64,000 nucleotides of DNA from Emticicia soli (GCF_037860775.1 NZ_JBBEWC010000007.1:186001-250000); one strand, 5' to 3'; numbered from the stretch's first letter, positions 26,146 to 36,276 are shown. Numbers and translations are program-made. Notes: generated from the sequence alone by a model not told the origin.

Positions 26146-27320
26146 GGAACAAGGTTTTCACGTTTCAGCGTTTTATACAAATAATCTCCGCCAAGTGCAT
26201 GCCCTTTGTCGTTCCAATGGAAGTCGACAGGTAAATAATATGTTTCAATCGGGTTCTTTTCTTTTACTATTTCATCTTTAAAAGAAAAGAATCTGATTTG
26301 ATTATTTTTACAGTAATTATTCAGTTCTTCTTCTACTTGTATACGCCCTGATTTTTGATATTCTTCAAGCGATGTATGTGCCGGAATGTAAAAAACTACA
26401 AAATTAACCCCTTGTTTCTTGGTTTCTTTAGCTAAAGCCGATAGGTATTTATAAGTATGATACAGTGGTAAGCCTTTGGGGGCTTGTGCTTCTTGCGGTT
26501 GTGCTGCTGGGGTAGAAGCTGTATTTTTTTCTTGCGTCGTAGCCTTGGTAGTATCTTTTTGCGGTGCTTGTGCCGTTTGTTTATTTTCTGGCGTTGCCTG
26601 GCTTGTTTTGTTAGCATCGCTCACACGTTGGTTCCACATCATGCCTATATTGTAGCGAATCATCCCAAACAACTGCGAATTAGACGATAACCAGTTATAA
26701 AGCTTGTTATCAACGAGTTTATTCTTTTTCAATGCATTTACTTTGGCATAAGAATGCTCTTCATTAGCAATAATAGTGTCGTTTTCGATATGAAAATAGG
26801 CATTAGCCATGTTATCGGTCATATCGTTGTCGAAATAAAAATAAATAACCGTATTAGGGGCAAGTTCTTTGCCTCTTACCTGAAAAAACTTAAGCGCATA
26901 GTCGGTACCTGCGCCCGACACTCCGGCGTTAAGTACAGCAATGGTATCTTTATTAATCTTCTTTTCCAGAATATGTGCAAAAGTCTGGTCGTCGTTTACA
27001 CCCCATCCGTAGGTAAACGAATCGCCAAGACAAAGTATCTTATGTGGATATTGCTGATAGTCGGCTACCTTGCGTGTATCACGCATGCCAATATCATTAT
27101 TCTGATATTCGTAATAATATATCTTCGGAAAATCTTTAAAGCCTTTCTGGTTTGGTACGGGTATCATGCCACCGAGTTTTTCATCATAAAAGAACTGAAC
27201 TGGTGATGTAACCTGTGGGAAAAATATCCGAACGATGAATTCGCCGATGAGGAGAGCTATTGAAATGCTAATGATAAAAGTCAGAACTAAAGGAAAAACT
27301 TTTCTAATCAAGGTAGACAT
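26142..27320 (-). CDS. Membrane-anchored SGNH hydrolase (AlgX/AlgJ-like O-acetylation type)
   Basis: A 392-residue protein with one N-terminal helix (about 10-32) and a periplasmic SGNH-like domain: ILCLGDSFTYGWGVNDDQTF holds the Ser block, and DFHWNDKGHALGGDYL the C-terminal Asp-His pair. A Gln/Thr/Ala-rich linker (about 250-290, such as PQKDTTKATTQEK) interrupts the domain. The neighbouring acyltransferase suggests a role in glycan acylation. The ATG at 27318-27320 is preferred to one at 27455 because the longer frame crosses the divergent VWA gene and a -7 box (27355-27362). Confidence 0.82.
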   Translation of the reverse strand: MSTLIRKVFPLVLTFIISISIALLIGEFIVRIFFPQVTSPVQFFYDEKLGGMIPVPNQKGFKDFPKIYYYEYQNNDIGMRDTRKVADYQQYPHKILCLGDSFTYGWGVNDDQTFAHILEKKINKDTIAVLNAGVSGAGTDYALKFFQVRGKELAPNTVIYFYFDNDMTDNMANAYFHIENDTIIANEEHSYAKVNALKKNKLVDNKLYNWLSSNSQLFGMIRYNIGMMWNQRVSDANKTSQATPENKQTAQAPQKDTTKATTQEKNTASTPAAQPQEAQAPKGLPLYHTYKYLSALAKETKKQGVNFVVFYIPAHTSLEEYQKSGRIQVEEELNNYCKNNQIRFFSFKDEIVKEKNPIETYYLPVDFHWNDKGHALGGDYLYKTLKRENLVP

Positions 27321-27354
27321 TGAAATAATTTTTTGCAAATTTGTGTACTTTTCG

Positions 27355-27362
27355 CAAAGATA
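27355..27362 (-). promoter_or_regulatory. Bacteroidota -7 box candidate for the SGNH gene
   Basis: TATCTTTG on the minus strand matches TAnnTTTG, 35 bases upstream of the ATG at 27320. It lies inside the longer possible reading frame and so supports the shorter start. Confidence 0.45.
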
Positions 27363-27405
27363 AATATTTTGCAGAGGGGAAACTAATGAAATATCATTAT
27401 AAAGT

Positions 27406-28368
27406 ATGAATTGGATAAAGCCTCTCACGCTGGTTGAATACGTTTTTATTGGCATATTTTTACTCGTATATATTGTATATTTTATACGTACCTACTTAAT
27501 AGCCAAGCATTTGGGTACAACGGCTCGCTCGGTAGTTATTAAGTTTTTTATCAGAACGGGCTATCTGGGCCTTTGTATCATAGGCTTGTTAGGCCCTAGT
27601 TTTGGCGTAAATGAAATCGAAGCGCAAGCAAGTGGGAAAGACATCTATTTTGCTTTTGATGTTTCTCGCTCGATGGATGCCATAGATATTGAGCCTACAA
27701 GATTAGAAAAAGTAAAATTTGAACTGATTAAAAACCTGAATGCCATAAAGTCGGATAGGGTAGGAATAGTTGTTTTTTCGTCTAATGCGTATGTACATAT
27801 ACCCCTTACTTATGATAAAGATGCGCTAAAGCTATTCATTCAAAAATTAAGCAGCGATTTGTTTACAGAGTCAGGCACTGATGTTAATGAAGCACTCAAG
27901 TTGATACAAACAAAGTTTAATGCAAGCAATGCTTCCAACCGTAAGGCAAAGGCAATTATTATGATAAGTGATGGTGAAGACTTCGGGCAGTTGGAAACAA
28001 GCGTTATTCAGGATTTACGGAAAAACGGAGTAGGATTTCTGGTATTAGGGGTAGGAACGCCCGTTGGTGGCAAAATAAGAGAAGGTAGCGGATTTAAAAA
28101 GGATAAAAACGGGGCTGAAATTGTTTCAAAATTAGATGCAGATTATCTGAAACAGCTAGCAAGAGTTTTGAAAGGTAAGTATTTTCAACTTTCAAATCAG
28201 GTAAACGAAGTGCCGGCTATTCTGAAAGAAGTGTCGCAACTGGAAAGTAATTGGGTAGATTCCCGAAAAATGACAGTAGCCAATAACAAGTATCATTATT
28301 TTGTTTTTCTGGCGCTGATATTAATGATAATTGATATACTCATAACTATTCGCACAATTAAGCTCTAA
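27406..28368 (+). CDS. BatB-like VWA-domain protein
   Basis: A 320-residue membrane protein with a helix pair at the N-terminus (about 10-30 and 50-65), a periplasmic von Willebrand factor A domain and a C-terminal helix (about 293-315). The MIDAS metal site is intact: D85-V-S87-R-S89, a Thr in SGTDVNEA and ISDGED. BatA/BatB proteins of Bacteroidota (Bacteroides aerotolerance locus) have this layout and are usually followed by a TPR protein, as here. In other genomes moxR and DUF58 genes lie nearby; none are in this window. Confidence 0.85.
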   Translation: MNWIKPLTLVEYVFIGIFLLVYIVYFIRTYLIAKHLGTTARSVVIKFFIRTGYLGLCIIGLLGPSFGVNEIEAQASGKDIYFAFDVSRSMDAIDIEPTRLEKVKFELIKNLNAIKSDRVGIVVFSSNAYVHIPLTYDKDALKLFIQKLSSDLFTESGTDVNEALKLIQTKFNASNASNRKAKAIIMISDGEDFGQLETSVIQDLRKNGVGFLVLGVGTPVGGKIREGSGFKKDKNGAEIVSKLDADYLKQLARVLKGKYFQLSNQVNEVPAILKEVSQLESNWVDSRKMTVANNKYHYFVFLALILMIIDILITIRTIKL

Positions 28369-28388
28369 TTGTGCTTTAATATTATTTA

Positions 28389-29048
28389 ATGAATACATGG
28401 TTCTATTATATTGTTCTGTTTTTTCTGAGCATTCGTACATTAACAAATGTTTCGGAACGTAACAGGCTTAAAATAGAAGCCGGAGCGGCTTTTATGAAAA
28501 AGAACTATGCCCTTGCAAGAGATAAATACCAGAATTTAGCCAGTATTTCGTTTAATCTGGAGCCCGAAGCACGCCTCAATATGGCTCATGCTTATTTCTT
28601 TACACAAGATACTTCAAGGGCTTTGCAGGAATATAAACGTTTGCTGAGGGTAAGCGACGAGGAGATTTTTACGGGTGCTTTAATTCAGATTGGTGTAATA
28701 AACGCCATGCAAAATGATAGTGCAACTGCCTTAAAGTTGTTTAAGGAAGCCTTACAGAAAAATCCGGCTAATCTTACAGCCCGATATAACTACGAATTGC
28801 TAAAAAAACGATTGCCTGATACCAATCCGCCTCCACCGCCGCCTCAATATCAGGACGAGCAAGAGCAGAACTCAGAAACGGTGCAATCGGAAGAGAAAAA
28901 GGATGACTTACAGTCGGTGAATCCGGAAAAAATGAGTAGAGAAAAGGCATTACAGATACTGGAAGCAATGAAAACGAATGAGTTACAGTATAACCCTCAA
29001 AGAAAGGACGCAAACAAGAAAAATGCCAAGAATGAGAAGGACTGGTAG
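28389..29048 (+). CDS. BatC-like TPR protein
   Basis: A 219-residue protein with an N-terminal hydrophobic segment (about 5-20), two to three tetratricopeptide repeats (about 30-140; LNMAHAYFFTQDTSRALQEYKRLL and NPANLTARYNYELLKKRLPD) and a charged, proline-containing C-terminal tail ending in Lys/Asn/Glu runs. It begins 20 bases after the VWA gene and would be its partner in the envelope. The tail is low-complexity. Confidence 0.8.
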   Translation: MNTWFYYIVLFFLSIRTLTNVSERNRLKIEAGAAFMKKNYALARDKYQNLASISFNLEPEARLNMAHAYFFTQDTSRALQEYKRLLRVSDEEIFTGALIQIGVINAMQNDSATALKLFKEALQKNPANLTARYNYELLKKRLPDTNPPPPPPQYQDEQEQNSETVQSEEKKDDLQSVNPEKMSREKALQILEAMKTNELQYNPQRKDANKKNAKNEKDW

Positions 29049-29084
29049 AGGGAATGAAGTATATTTTAATTATTATTAACAAAT

Positions 29085-30032
29085 ATGACAGAAAATTCAG
29101 TAGTTAAAGAAACAAATTTCAATTTCGAGGGACAAACCGGGTTTTATCGTGGTAAAGTGCGTGATGTATATGATTTTGGCGATAAAGTAGTAATGATTGC
29201 CTCTGATAGAATTTCGGCTTTCGATGTAATTTTACCAAGACCAATCACTTCGAAAGGGCAGGTATTAAACCAGATTGCTTCTAAATTTCTTAACGCAACC
29301 AAAGATATTGCACCTAACTGGCTTCTGGCAACGCCAGACCCTAACGCATCGGTGGGTATTAAATGTGAGACTTTCCCGGTTGAAATGGTAGTAAGGGGAT
29401 ACCTTGTAGGCCATGCCTGGCGTACATATAAAAGTGGTCTTAGAACCCTTTGTGGTGTAAGCCTACCCGAAGGGATGGTCGAAAACCAGAAGTTCCCTAC
29501 GCCGATTATTACACCCACTACAAAGGCACATGAGGGGCACGACGAAGATATTTCTCGTGAAGAAATCATAAGCCGAGGTTTGGTATCAGAAGAAAAATAT
29601 GCTCAATTAGAGAAATATGCCTTGGCTCTTTTTGCACGAGGTACAGAGATGGCTGCTGAAAAAGGGCTGATTCTGGCTGATACGAAATATGAGTTTGGAG
29701 AAAAAGATGGTGTTATTTATCTGATAGACGAAATTCATACGCCTGACTCATCAAGATATTTTTATGCTGATGTGTATGAAGAAAATCTGGAAAAAGGCTT
29801 GCCTCAAAAACAGCTTTCAAAGGAGTTTGTAAGAGAATGGTTGATTGCTAACAATTTTCAAGGGAAAGAAGGGCAGACTATACCTGAAATGACTGATGAA
29901 AAAGTGGAGGAGATCTCAAAACGCTATATTGAGCTTTATGAGAAAGTAACAGGCGAAAAATTTGAGGCTTCGGCAAGTGGCGATGTTATTGCTCGTATTG
30001 AGGCCAATGTGAAGAATTACCTAAATAGCTAA
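29085..30032 (+). CDS. purC: Phosphoribosylaminoimidazole-succinocarboxamide synthase
   Basis: A 315-residue SAICAR synthase of purine biosynthesis: it joins CAIR and aspartate with ATP. Family landmarks are the N-terminal GKVRDVYDFGDKVVMIASDRISAFD (read in two parts), the substrate motif CETFPVEMVVRGYLVGHAWR, and EHTPDSSRY-like IHTPDSSRYFYAD. The length fits the longer eukaryote-like form often seen in Bacteroidota. It starts 36 bases after the TPR gene and ends in a bidirectional terminator; linkage to the Bat genes seems incidental. Confidence 0.96.
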   Translation: MTENSVVKETNFNFEGQTGFYRGKVRDVYDFGDKVVMIASDRISAFDVILPRPITSKGQVLNQIASKFLNATKDIAPNWLLATPDPNASVGIKCETFPVEMVVRGYLVGHAWRTYKSGLRTLCGVSLPEGMVENQKFPTPIITPTTKAHEGHDEDISREEIISRGLVSEEKYAQLEKYALALFARGTEMAAEKGLILADTKYEFGEKDGVIYLIDEIHTPDSSRYFYADVYEENLEKGLPQKQLSKEFVREWLIANNFQGKEGQTIPEMTDEKVEEISKRYIELYEKVTGEKFEASASGDVIARIEANVKNYLNS

Positions 30033-30056
30033 TACTTACAAATACACCATAAATAA

Positions 30057-30090
30057 ATTGAGCCACACCTATGGTGCGGCTCAATCTTTT
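30057..30090. terminator. Bidirectional terminator between purC and gltD
   Basis: ATTGAGCC ... GGCTCAAT with an inner CACC-TAT-GGTG pairing. T-rich tracts lie on both sides (CTTTTTC after it on plus; TTTATTT after it on minus), which suits the two convergent genes. Confidence 0.8.
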
Positions 30091-30103
30091 TCTGAAGATA
30101 AAA

Positions 30104-31609
30104 TCAAATACCAATATAAGCCGGAGAAATCATAGAAACGGCTTTTGCTTCTAATAACGATTCTCCCATCAAATATTCGTCTACTTTTCTGGCGCACTCA
30201 CGTCCTTCTGATATTGCCCACACAACCAAAGATTGTCCTCGACGCATATCGCCTGCTGCAAAAATTTTAGATTTATTTGTCTGATACTCCAATGCTTTAA
30301 CATTTCTTCTTTCATCAACCTCAACTTCAAGTTGTTGTAATAAATCTTGTTGAGGATTCACAAAACCTGCGGCTATCAAGGCTAATTCGCAAGGAATTTC
30401 TCTTTCGTTCATTTCTACTCTGGTGCCATTGAACATAGCACTTTCCGAAATCAGAATCCCTTTCAGATTACCGTCAGAATCGCCGATATATTCTTTTACG
30501 TTGATGCTAAACAAACGTTCACAACCTTCTTCGTGCGATGTTGACGTACGTTTGGTCAAAGGCCAGTTTGGCCAAGGTGTAGTTTCTGCTCTGAATTTGT
30601 AATATGGTTGTTTTTTGTCATCAATGCCTGGTTCTGGCATAACCTCTACCTGGGTAATGCTTTTAGCTCCATGGCGGTTCGATGTACCCACGCAGTCAGA
30701 ACCTGTATCGCCACCACCAATCACCATTACATTCTTTCCGGTAGCTAGTAGCTCGCCGTTAGCATAAGCATCGCCTTTATGGTCAGTAATACGTTCGATA
30801 TCTGCAACACGTTTGTTTTGTTGGCTCAGAAACTCCATAGCAGGATAAATGCCTTTTAATTCTTTACCTTTAATATCAATCATTCTTGGTACTGTTGAGC
30901 CACCTGCAAGAACAATTGCATCAAAATCACGTACTAAATCGCTGGCTTTCACATTCACACCTACATTGGCATTGGTTTTAAAAACAATACCCTCTTGCTC
31001 CATTACAGCCACACGGCGTTTTACTACCGATTTATCTAATTTAAAATCAGGAATACCATATCTTAACAAACCACCGATTTCGTCAGCTCTTTCAAAAACT
31101 GTAACCCAGTGGCCTGCTTTATTTAATTGCGATGCCGCCGCCATACCTGCCGGGCCAGAGCCCACAACAGCCACTTTTTTACCTGTTCTTTTACTTGGTA
31201 TATTTGGTTTTACCCAGCCATTTTCGTAGGCTTTTTCAATAATCGATTTCTCGATGTATTCAATAGCTACAGGCGGTTTATTTATCCCCAATACACAAGA
31301 GGCCTCGCAAGGCGCAGGGCAAATTCTGCCTGTAAACTCAGGAAAATTATTAGTTGAACTTAATATCTGATAAGCATACTCCCAGTTTTCTTCCCAAACA
31401 GCATCATTAAATTCTGGAATAATATTTCCAAGCGGGCAACCATTATGGCAAAACGGAACTCCACAATCCATACAACGAGCAGCTTGTTCGCGTGTTTGCT
31501 GGGCATCATAATTGGTTTCTACCTCATTATAATCTTTTTTTCTTTCGAGCACATCACGCTTTTGCGACGCGTGACGATCAAACTCTAAAAAACCGGTCGG
31601 TTTTCCCAT
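30104..31609 (-). CDS. gltD: Glutamate synthase small (beta) subunit
   Basis: A 501-residue flavoprotein that passes electrons from NAD(P)H to the large subunit. It has the N-terminal cysteine clusters for Fe-S centres (CMDCGVPFCHNGCPLGN and GRICPAPCEASC), an FAD-binding GxGxxG (VAVVGSGPAGMAAASQL, about 148) and an NADPH-binding GGGDTGSDC (about 298). It lies 95 bases after gltB on the same strand. A 9-base inverted repeat in that gap may modulate its expression relative to gltB. Confidence 0.96.
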   Translation of the reverse strand: MGKPTGFLEFDRHASQKRDVLERKKDYNEVETNYDAQQTREQAARCMDCGVPFCHNGCPLGNIIPEFNDAVWEENWEYAYQILSSTNNFPEFTGRICPAPCEASCVLGINKPPVAIEYIEKSIIEKAYENGWVKPNIPSKRTGKKVAVVGSGPAGMAAASQLNKAGHWVTVFERADEIGGLLRYGIPDFKLDKSVVKRRVAVMEQEGIVFKTNANVGVNVKASDLVRDFDAIVLAGGSTVPRMIDIKGKELKGIYPAMEFLSQQNKRVADIERITDHKGDAYANGELLATGKNVMVIGGGDTGSDCVGTSNRHGAKSITQVEVMPEPGIDDKKQPYYKFRAETTPWPNWPLTKRTSTSHEEGCERLFSINVKEYIGDSDGNLKGILISESAMFNGTRVEMNEREIPCELALIAAGFVNPQQDLLQQLEVEVDERRNVKALEYQTNKSKIFAAGDMRRGQSLVVWAISEGRECARKVDEYLMGESLLEAKAVSMISPAYIGI

Positions 31610-31651
31610 TTCTTTATTATGATTTTGTGTATATCTTAGGTTGTTTATTTT

Positions 31652-31694
31652 CTGAAAGCTAAAACCTCATGTATCTTGAAGTTTCAGCTTTCAG
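31652..31694 (-). promoter_or_regulatory. Inverted repeat in the gltB-gltD gap
   Basis: CTGAAAGCT (31652-31660) and AGCTTTCAG (31686-31694) are a perfect 9-base inverted repeat with a 25-base loop, lying between gltB and gltD. With no T-run it looks more like an mRNA stability or partial-attenuation stem than a terminator. Confidence 0.5.
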
Positions 31695-31704
31695 TGGGTA
31701 GCTC

Positions 31705-34700
31705 TTATGCTAAAACTTTTTCTGCTTCTGCTGTTGCTTTCTTTTTTCTTTCAAGCAATACACGTTTGTAATCGGTCGGCATTACTTTCACGAACTTAGA
31801 AACTGCTTCATCAAAATTGGCAAGAATAGTTTTTGCTACATTGCTATCGGTTTCGGCTTGATGTTTCTCAATAAATGCTTTCAACATTTCAGCATCTTCA
31901 TGGTCTGGTTTTTCTAAACCTACCATTTCTTTATTACATTTCGATTCAAAATCGCCGTCAACGTCATATATGTAAGCAATACCGCCACTCATACCAGCCG
32001 CAAAGTTTCTACCAGTTTTGCCTAAGATAATGGCTAGTCCTCCGGTCATGTACTCGCAACCGTGGTCACCAATACCTTCAACTACTACTTTTGCACCTGA
32101 GTTTCTTACGCAGAAACGCTCACCAGCCATACCTCTGATATATGCCTCACCAGATGTAGCACCATAGAATGCTACGTTTCCGATTACCATGTTTTCTTCA
32201 GCCTTAAACTTCGCTTTTCTGTCAGGGTAAACCACTAATTCTGCACCACAAAGACCTTTACCGAAGTAGTCGTTAGAGTCGCCCTCTAATTCTAGTTTCA
32301 GCCCTTTGGTAGAGAATGCACCGAATGATTGCCCCGAAGTACCACGATATTTGAAGTGAATAGTGCCATAAGGTAAACCATCACCTTTGTGCACTTTCGA
32401 AATCTCATTCGAAATCATGGTTCCGATACTACGGTCAAGGTTATTAACCGTATATTCGGCTGTAACTTCTTGTTTATCGTTGATAGCGGCTTGTGCATCT
32501 GCAATCATTCGCCAGTCAAGTACGTTTGCAATACCGTGGTCTTGCTCTTCTTGTTTGTACTGAGCTACTTCTGGTTCTGCAGGCTCTTTGTATAGAATAC
32601 CACTTAAATCGATTTTTTTGTATTTCCAGTGCGTTAAATCATCACGTTTCTCAAGGAATTGCACTTGTCCTACCATTTCATCAACAGTACGGAAGCCCAA
32701 CTCAGCCATAATTTCACGCATTTCTGTTGCCAGATAAGTAAACATATTTACTACGTGCTCTGGTTTGCCGCTGAACATAGCACGCAACTCTTTGTTTTGC
32801 GTAGCTACACCAACAGGGCAAGTATTCAGATGGCATTTACGCATCATGATACAACCAACCGATACTAAAGCTGCAGTAGCAACACCAAATTCTTCGGCAC
32901 CTAGCAAGGCTGCAATCACAAGGTCTCTACCTGTGCGTATCTGTCCATCGGCTTGTACTACCACTCTTCCACGAAGCTTGTTTTTAACCAAGGTCTGGTG
33001 AGTTTCGGCTAAACCAAGCTCCCAAGGTAAACCTGCGTGGCGGATCGATGATAGCGGCGATGCACCAGTTCCGCCGTCGTGTCCGGCAATTAGAATCACA
33101 TCAGAGTGTGCTTTAGCTACCCCTGTTGCAATGGTTCCTACGCCAGCTTCCGACACAAGTTTTACTGAAATACGGGCATCACGGTTGGCATTTTTCAAGT
33201 CATAAATCAACTGAGCTAAGTCTTCAATCGAATAGATGTCGTGGTGAGGTGGTGGAGAAATCAAACCAACCCCCGGTGTACTATGGCGTACACGGCCAAT
33301 CCAATCATCTACTTTATGACCCGGTAACTGACCACCTTCGCCAGGTTTTGCACCTTGCGCCATCTTGATTTGTAACTCTTTGGCGTTTGTGAGGTAATGA
33401 CTTGTTACGCCAAAACGGCCAGAAGCTACTTGTTTGATGCTTGAGCTAAGATTATCTCCGTTTCCGTCTAATTCATAACGGATTTCGTCTTCGCCACCCT
33501 CACCTGAGTTCGAGCGTCCGCCGATACGGTTCATGGCAATTGCAAGCGTTGTATGTGCTTCCCATGAAATCGAGCCGAATGACATGGCACCCGTAGCAAA
33601 ACGCTTAAATATGTTTTCGATTGGCTCAACTTCATCAATCGGAATCGGATTCCCTTTTTTGAATTGAAGTAAACCTCTTATTGTTAGAGCATCAATGCTT
33701 TGGTCATTGATTAGCTTTGAATATTGCTTGAAAATCTGATAACCTTTGTCCTTATCTTTCTCACCTACACGGCCTGATTGCTGTAAAAGATGAATTGATT
33801 GCGGGTTAAACATATGGCGCTCGCCACGTTGTTTCCACTGATAAACCCCTCCAACTTCTAATCTTTGGATAGAAACCTGTGGTACTTCCGGATACGCAAC
33901 TTTATGGCGTACGATGGCTTCTTTGGCAATGTCTGCTATGCCCATACCACCGATACGAGAGATGGTTCCGGTGAAGTATTTATCAATAACTTGTTTATTT
34001 AAGCCGATACATTCAAAAATCTGAGCACCTTGGTATGATTGCAAGGTTGAAATTCCCATTTTTGAGAATATCTTTAATAATTCTTTATTAACTGCCTTTA
34101 CGTAGTTTTTATAAAGTGTATAATCATCAAAGGCTCCTTCAATCAGATTTTTTCTGTTCATCCACGAAATGGTCTCGAAAGCCATATAAGGGCATATTGC
34201 CGAACAACCATAGCCAATAAGCGTAGCAACATGGTGTGTTTCCCAAATATCTCCGGCTTCTACTACAATTCCGGCTTTTCCTCTGATACCTCTTTTGATA
34301 AGGTGGTGGTGGATAGCCGCAGTAGCAAGCAACGATGAAATAGGGGCATGGTCTGAGTCAATGGCTCTATCTGAAAGAATCAGAATTTCGAAACCGTCTT
34401 CAATAGCATCTTCGGCATAGCGGCAGATTCTGTCTAAGGCAAATTCTAGTGCCTTGCCCGGATTCTGAGCTTTTGCATTGAAATATGTATTGATGGTTTT
34501 GGCCTGAAAGCCTTTATAATCTACAAAACGAAGTTTGTCAAATTCTTCTACTGTTAACACAGGTTGCTCCAATTCTACCATTCGGCAGTGCAATGGCGAT
34601 TCTGACAGAATGTTTTCGTTTGAACCTACAAACGAAATCAACGACATAATGGCTCTTTCACGAATCGAGTCGATAGGAGGGTTGGTAACCTGCGCAAATA

Positions 34701-36276
34701 ATTGCTTGAAGTAATACGAAAGATGCTGGCTTTGGTCTGAAAGAATAGCTAATGGCGTATCAACACCCATTGAGCCTATTGCTTCCTGACCTGTTTGCGC
34801 CATTGGCGCCAGAATCATTCTTAAATCTTCTGAAGTAAATCCAAAAGTAATTTGTCTTTTTAGTAAAGTTTCTTCACTATAATTTTGGTAAGGACGAATC
34901 GATTTTGGTAATACTGAGGTTTTAATTTTATATTCATCTAGCCATTCCTGATAAGGCTGGCGAGAGCAAATGGTAGCTTTAACTTCTTCGTCAGGAATAA
35001 TTCTTCCTTGCTCCATGTCTACAATAAACATTTTACCAGGTTGAAGACGTCCTTTCGAAACTACTTTCTCTTGGTCAATATCTAATACTCCGGCTTCTGA
35101 CGCCATCACTACTGTATCATCATCTAGTACCCAGTAACGAGATGGGCGCAAGCCGTTTCTGTCAAGCGTAGCACCTACCATTTTACCATCGGTAAATGAG
35201 ATAGACGCAGGACCATCCCATGGCTCCATTATAGCGGCGTGGTATTCGTAAAAAGCTTTACGTACCGGGTCCATTTGCTCGTTGCCGTCCCAGGCTTCAG
35301 GTACGAGCATCATCATTACGTGAGGTAACGAGCGACCAGACAAGTAAAGTAGTTCGATTACATTATCTAATTGAGCAGAGTCTGAGTTTCCGGCATCACA
35401 GATAGGAAGAATCATATCCATTTCTTCTTGCGTGAAAAACTCTGACATGAAAGATTTTTCTCCGGCTCTAATCCAGTTTACGTTTCCTTTTACTGTGTTA
35501 ATCTCGCCATTGTGCGCAATAAAGCGGAATGGCTGTGCCAGTTTCCATGATGGGAACGTATTGGTAGAGAAACGAGAGTGAATTACTGCAAATGCAGAAG
35601 TTACCGAGTCATTGTATAAATCAGGGAAATAATACTTTAATTGCTCAGTAGTCAATTGCCCTTTATATGAAATTGTACGGCACGATAGCGAAGAGAAATA
35701 AAAATGGTCTTTTGCACCAGCCACCAATTCACGAATAATACGAGAAGCATACTGACGAAGAATATATAGTTTTCTTTCAAAATCAATTTCTTCTTTAATA
35801 TCAGCAGAGCGCTTGATAAACACCTGCTCTACGTGTGGTTCAACCGAACCCGACCCTTCTCCAAGGCAATCTCCTCTGGTAGGTACAACTCTGTAACCCA
35901 ATAATTCTAATCCAATTTTCTTAATCTTTCGGTTAAGTATTTCTCTACATTCTTCTCTTTCTGTTTCGTTGCCCGGAAAGAAAACCATGCCTACGCCATA
36001 CTCACCACTTGAAGGTAATTGGAAATTCAGTTTATTGCATTCATCTAAAAAGAACTCATGGGGTATTTGCAATAAAATACCGGCACCGTCACCCGTGTTT
36101 GGGTCACAGCCACATGCACCGCGGTGGTCCATGCGCTCAAGCATTTTTATAGCATCTGTAACAATTCCATGAGACCTTCTACCTTTCAGATGGGCTCTAA
36201 AGCCAATACCACAGGCATCATGCTCGAATTCCGAACGATATAGACCTTGTTCTGTTACTTGTTCTGCTTCAGTCAT
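31705..36276 (-). CDS. gltB: Glutamate synthase large (alpha) subunit
   Basis: A 1523-residue multidomain enzyme converting 2-oxoglutarate and glutamine to two glutamates. It has a class II glutaminase domain whose catalytic Cys22 (HDACGIGF) would become N-terminal after removal of 21 residues, a central domain, an FMN-binding synthase domain (VSEAGVGTIATGVAKAHSDVILIAGHDGGTGASPLSS), Fe-S cysteines (CIMMRKCHLNTCPVGVATQ) and a C-terminal GXGXG beta-helix domain. Length and domain order match bacterial GltB. It is first in gltBD, with a promoter candidate at 36416-36449 and a leader of about 130 bases. Confidence 0.97.
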   Translation of the reverse strand: MTEAEQVTEQGLYRSEFEHDACGIGFRAHLKGRRSHGIVTDAIKMLERMDHRGACGCDPNTGDGAGILLQIPHEFFLDECNKLNFQLPSSGEYGVGMVFFPGNETEREECREILNRKIKKIGLELLGYRVVPTRGDCLGEGSGSVEPHVEQVFIKRSADIKEEIDFERKLYILRQYASRIIRELVAGAKDHFYFSSLSCRTISYKGQLTTEQLKYYFPDLYNDSVTSAFAVIHSRFSTNTFPSWKLAQPFRFIAHNGEINTVKGNVNWIRAGEKSFMSEFFTQEEMDMILPICDAGNSDSAQLDNVIELLYLSGRSLPHVMMMLVPEAWDGNEQMDPVRKAFYEYHAAIMEPWDGPASISFTDGKMVGATLDRNGLRPSRYWVLDDDTVVMASEAGVLDIDQEKVVSKGRLQPGKMFIVDMEQGRIIPDEEVKATICSRQPYQEWLDEYKIKTSVLPKSIRPYQNYSEETLLKRQITFGFTSEDLRMILAPMAQTGQEAIGSMGVDTPLAILSDQSQHLSYYFKQLFAQVTNPPIDSIRERAIMSLISFVGSNENILSESPLHCRMVELEQPVLTVEEFDKLRFVDYKGFQAKTINTYFNAKAQNPGKALEFALDRICRYAEDAIEDGFEILILSDRAIDSDHAPISSLLATAAIHHHLIKRGIRGKAGIVVEAGDIWETHHVATLIGYGCSAICPYMAFETISWMNRKNLIEGAFDDYTLYKNYVKAVNKELLKIFSKMGISTLQSYQGAQIFECIGLNKQVIDKYFTGTISRIGGMGIADIAKEAIVRHKVAYPEVPQVSIQRLEVGGVYQWKQRGERHMFNPQSIHLLQQSGRVGEKDKDKGYQIFKQYSKLINDQSIDALTIRGLLQFKKGNPIPIDEVEPIENIFKRFATGAMSFGSISWEAHTTLAIAMNRIGGRSNSGEGGEDEIRYELDGNGDNLSSSIKQVASGRFGVTSHYLTNAKELQIKMAQGAKPGEGGQLPGHKVDDWIGRVRHSTPGVGLISPPPHHDIYSIEDLAQLIYDLKNANRDARISVKLVSEAGVGTIATGVAKAHSDVILIAGHDGGTGASPLSSIRHAGLPWELGLAETHQTLVKNKLRGRVVVQADGQIRTGRDLVIAALLGAEEFGVATAALVSVGCIMMRKCHLNTCPVGVATQNKELRAMFSGKPEHVVNMFTYLATEMREIMAELGFRTVDEMVGQVQFLEKRDDLTHWKYKKIDLSGILYKEPAEPEVAQYKQEEQDHGIANVLDWRMIADAQAAINDKQEVTAEYTVNNLDRSIGTMISNEISKVHKGDGLPYGTIHFKYRGTSGQSFGAFSTKGLKLELEGDSNDYFGKGLCGAELVVYPDRKAKFKAEENMVIGNVAFYGATSGEAYIRGMAGERFCVRNSGAKVVVEGIGDHGCEYMTGGLAIILGKTGRNFAAGMSGGIAYIYDVDGDFESKCNKEMVGLEKPDHEDAEMLKAFIEKHQAETDSNVAKTILANFDEAVSKFVKVMPTDYKRVLLERKKKATAEAEKVLA

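Noticed and set aside
27321..27455. Longer N-terminus for the SGNH gene
   Set aside because: It would overlap the divergent VWA gene and contain a -7 promoter box; the signal-anchor helix starts properly at 27320.
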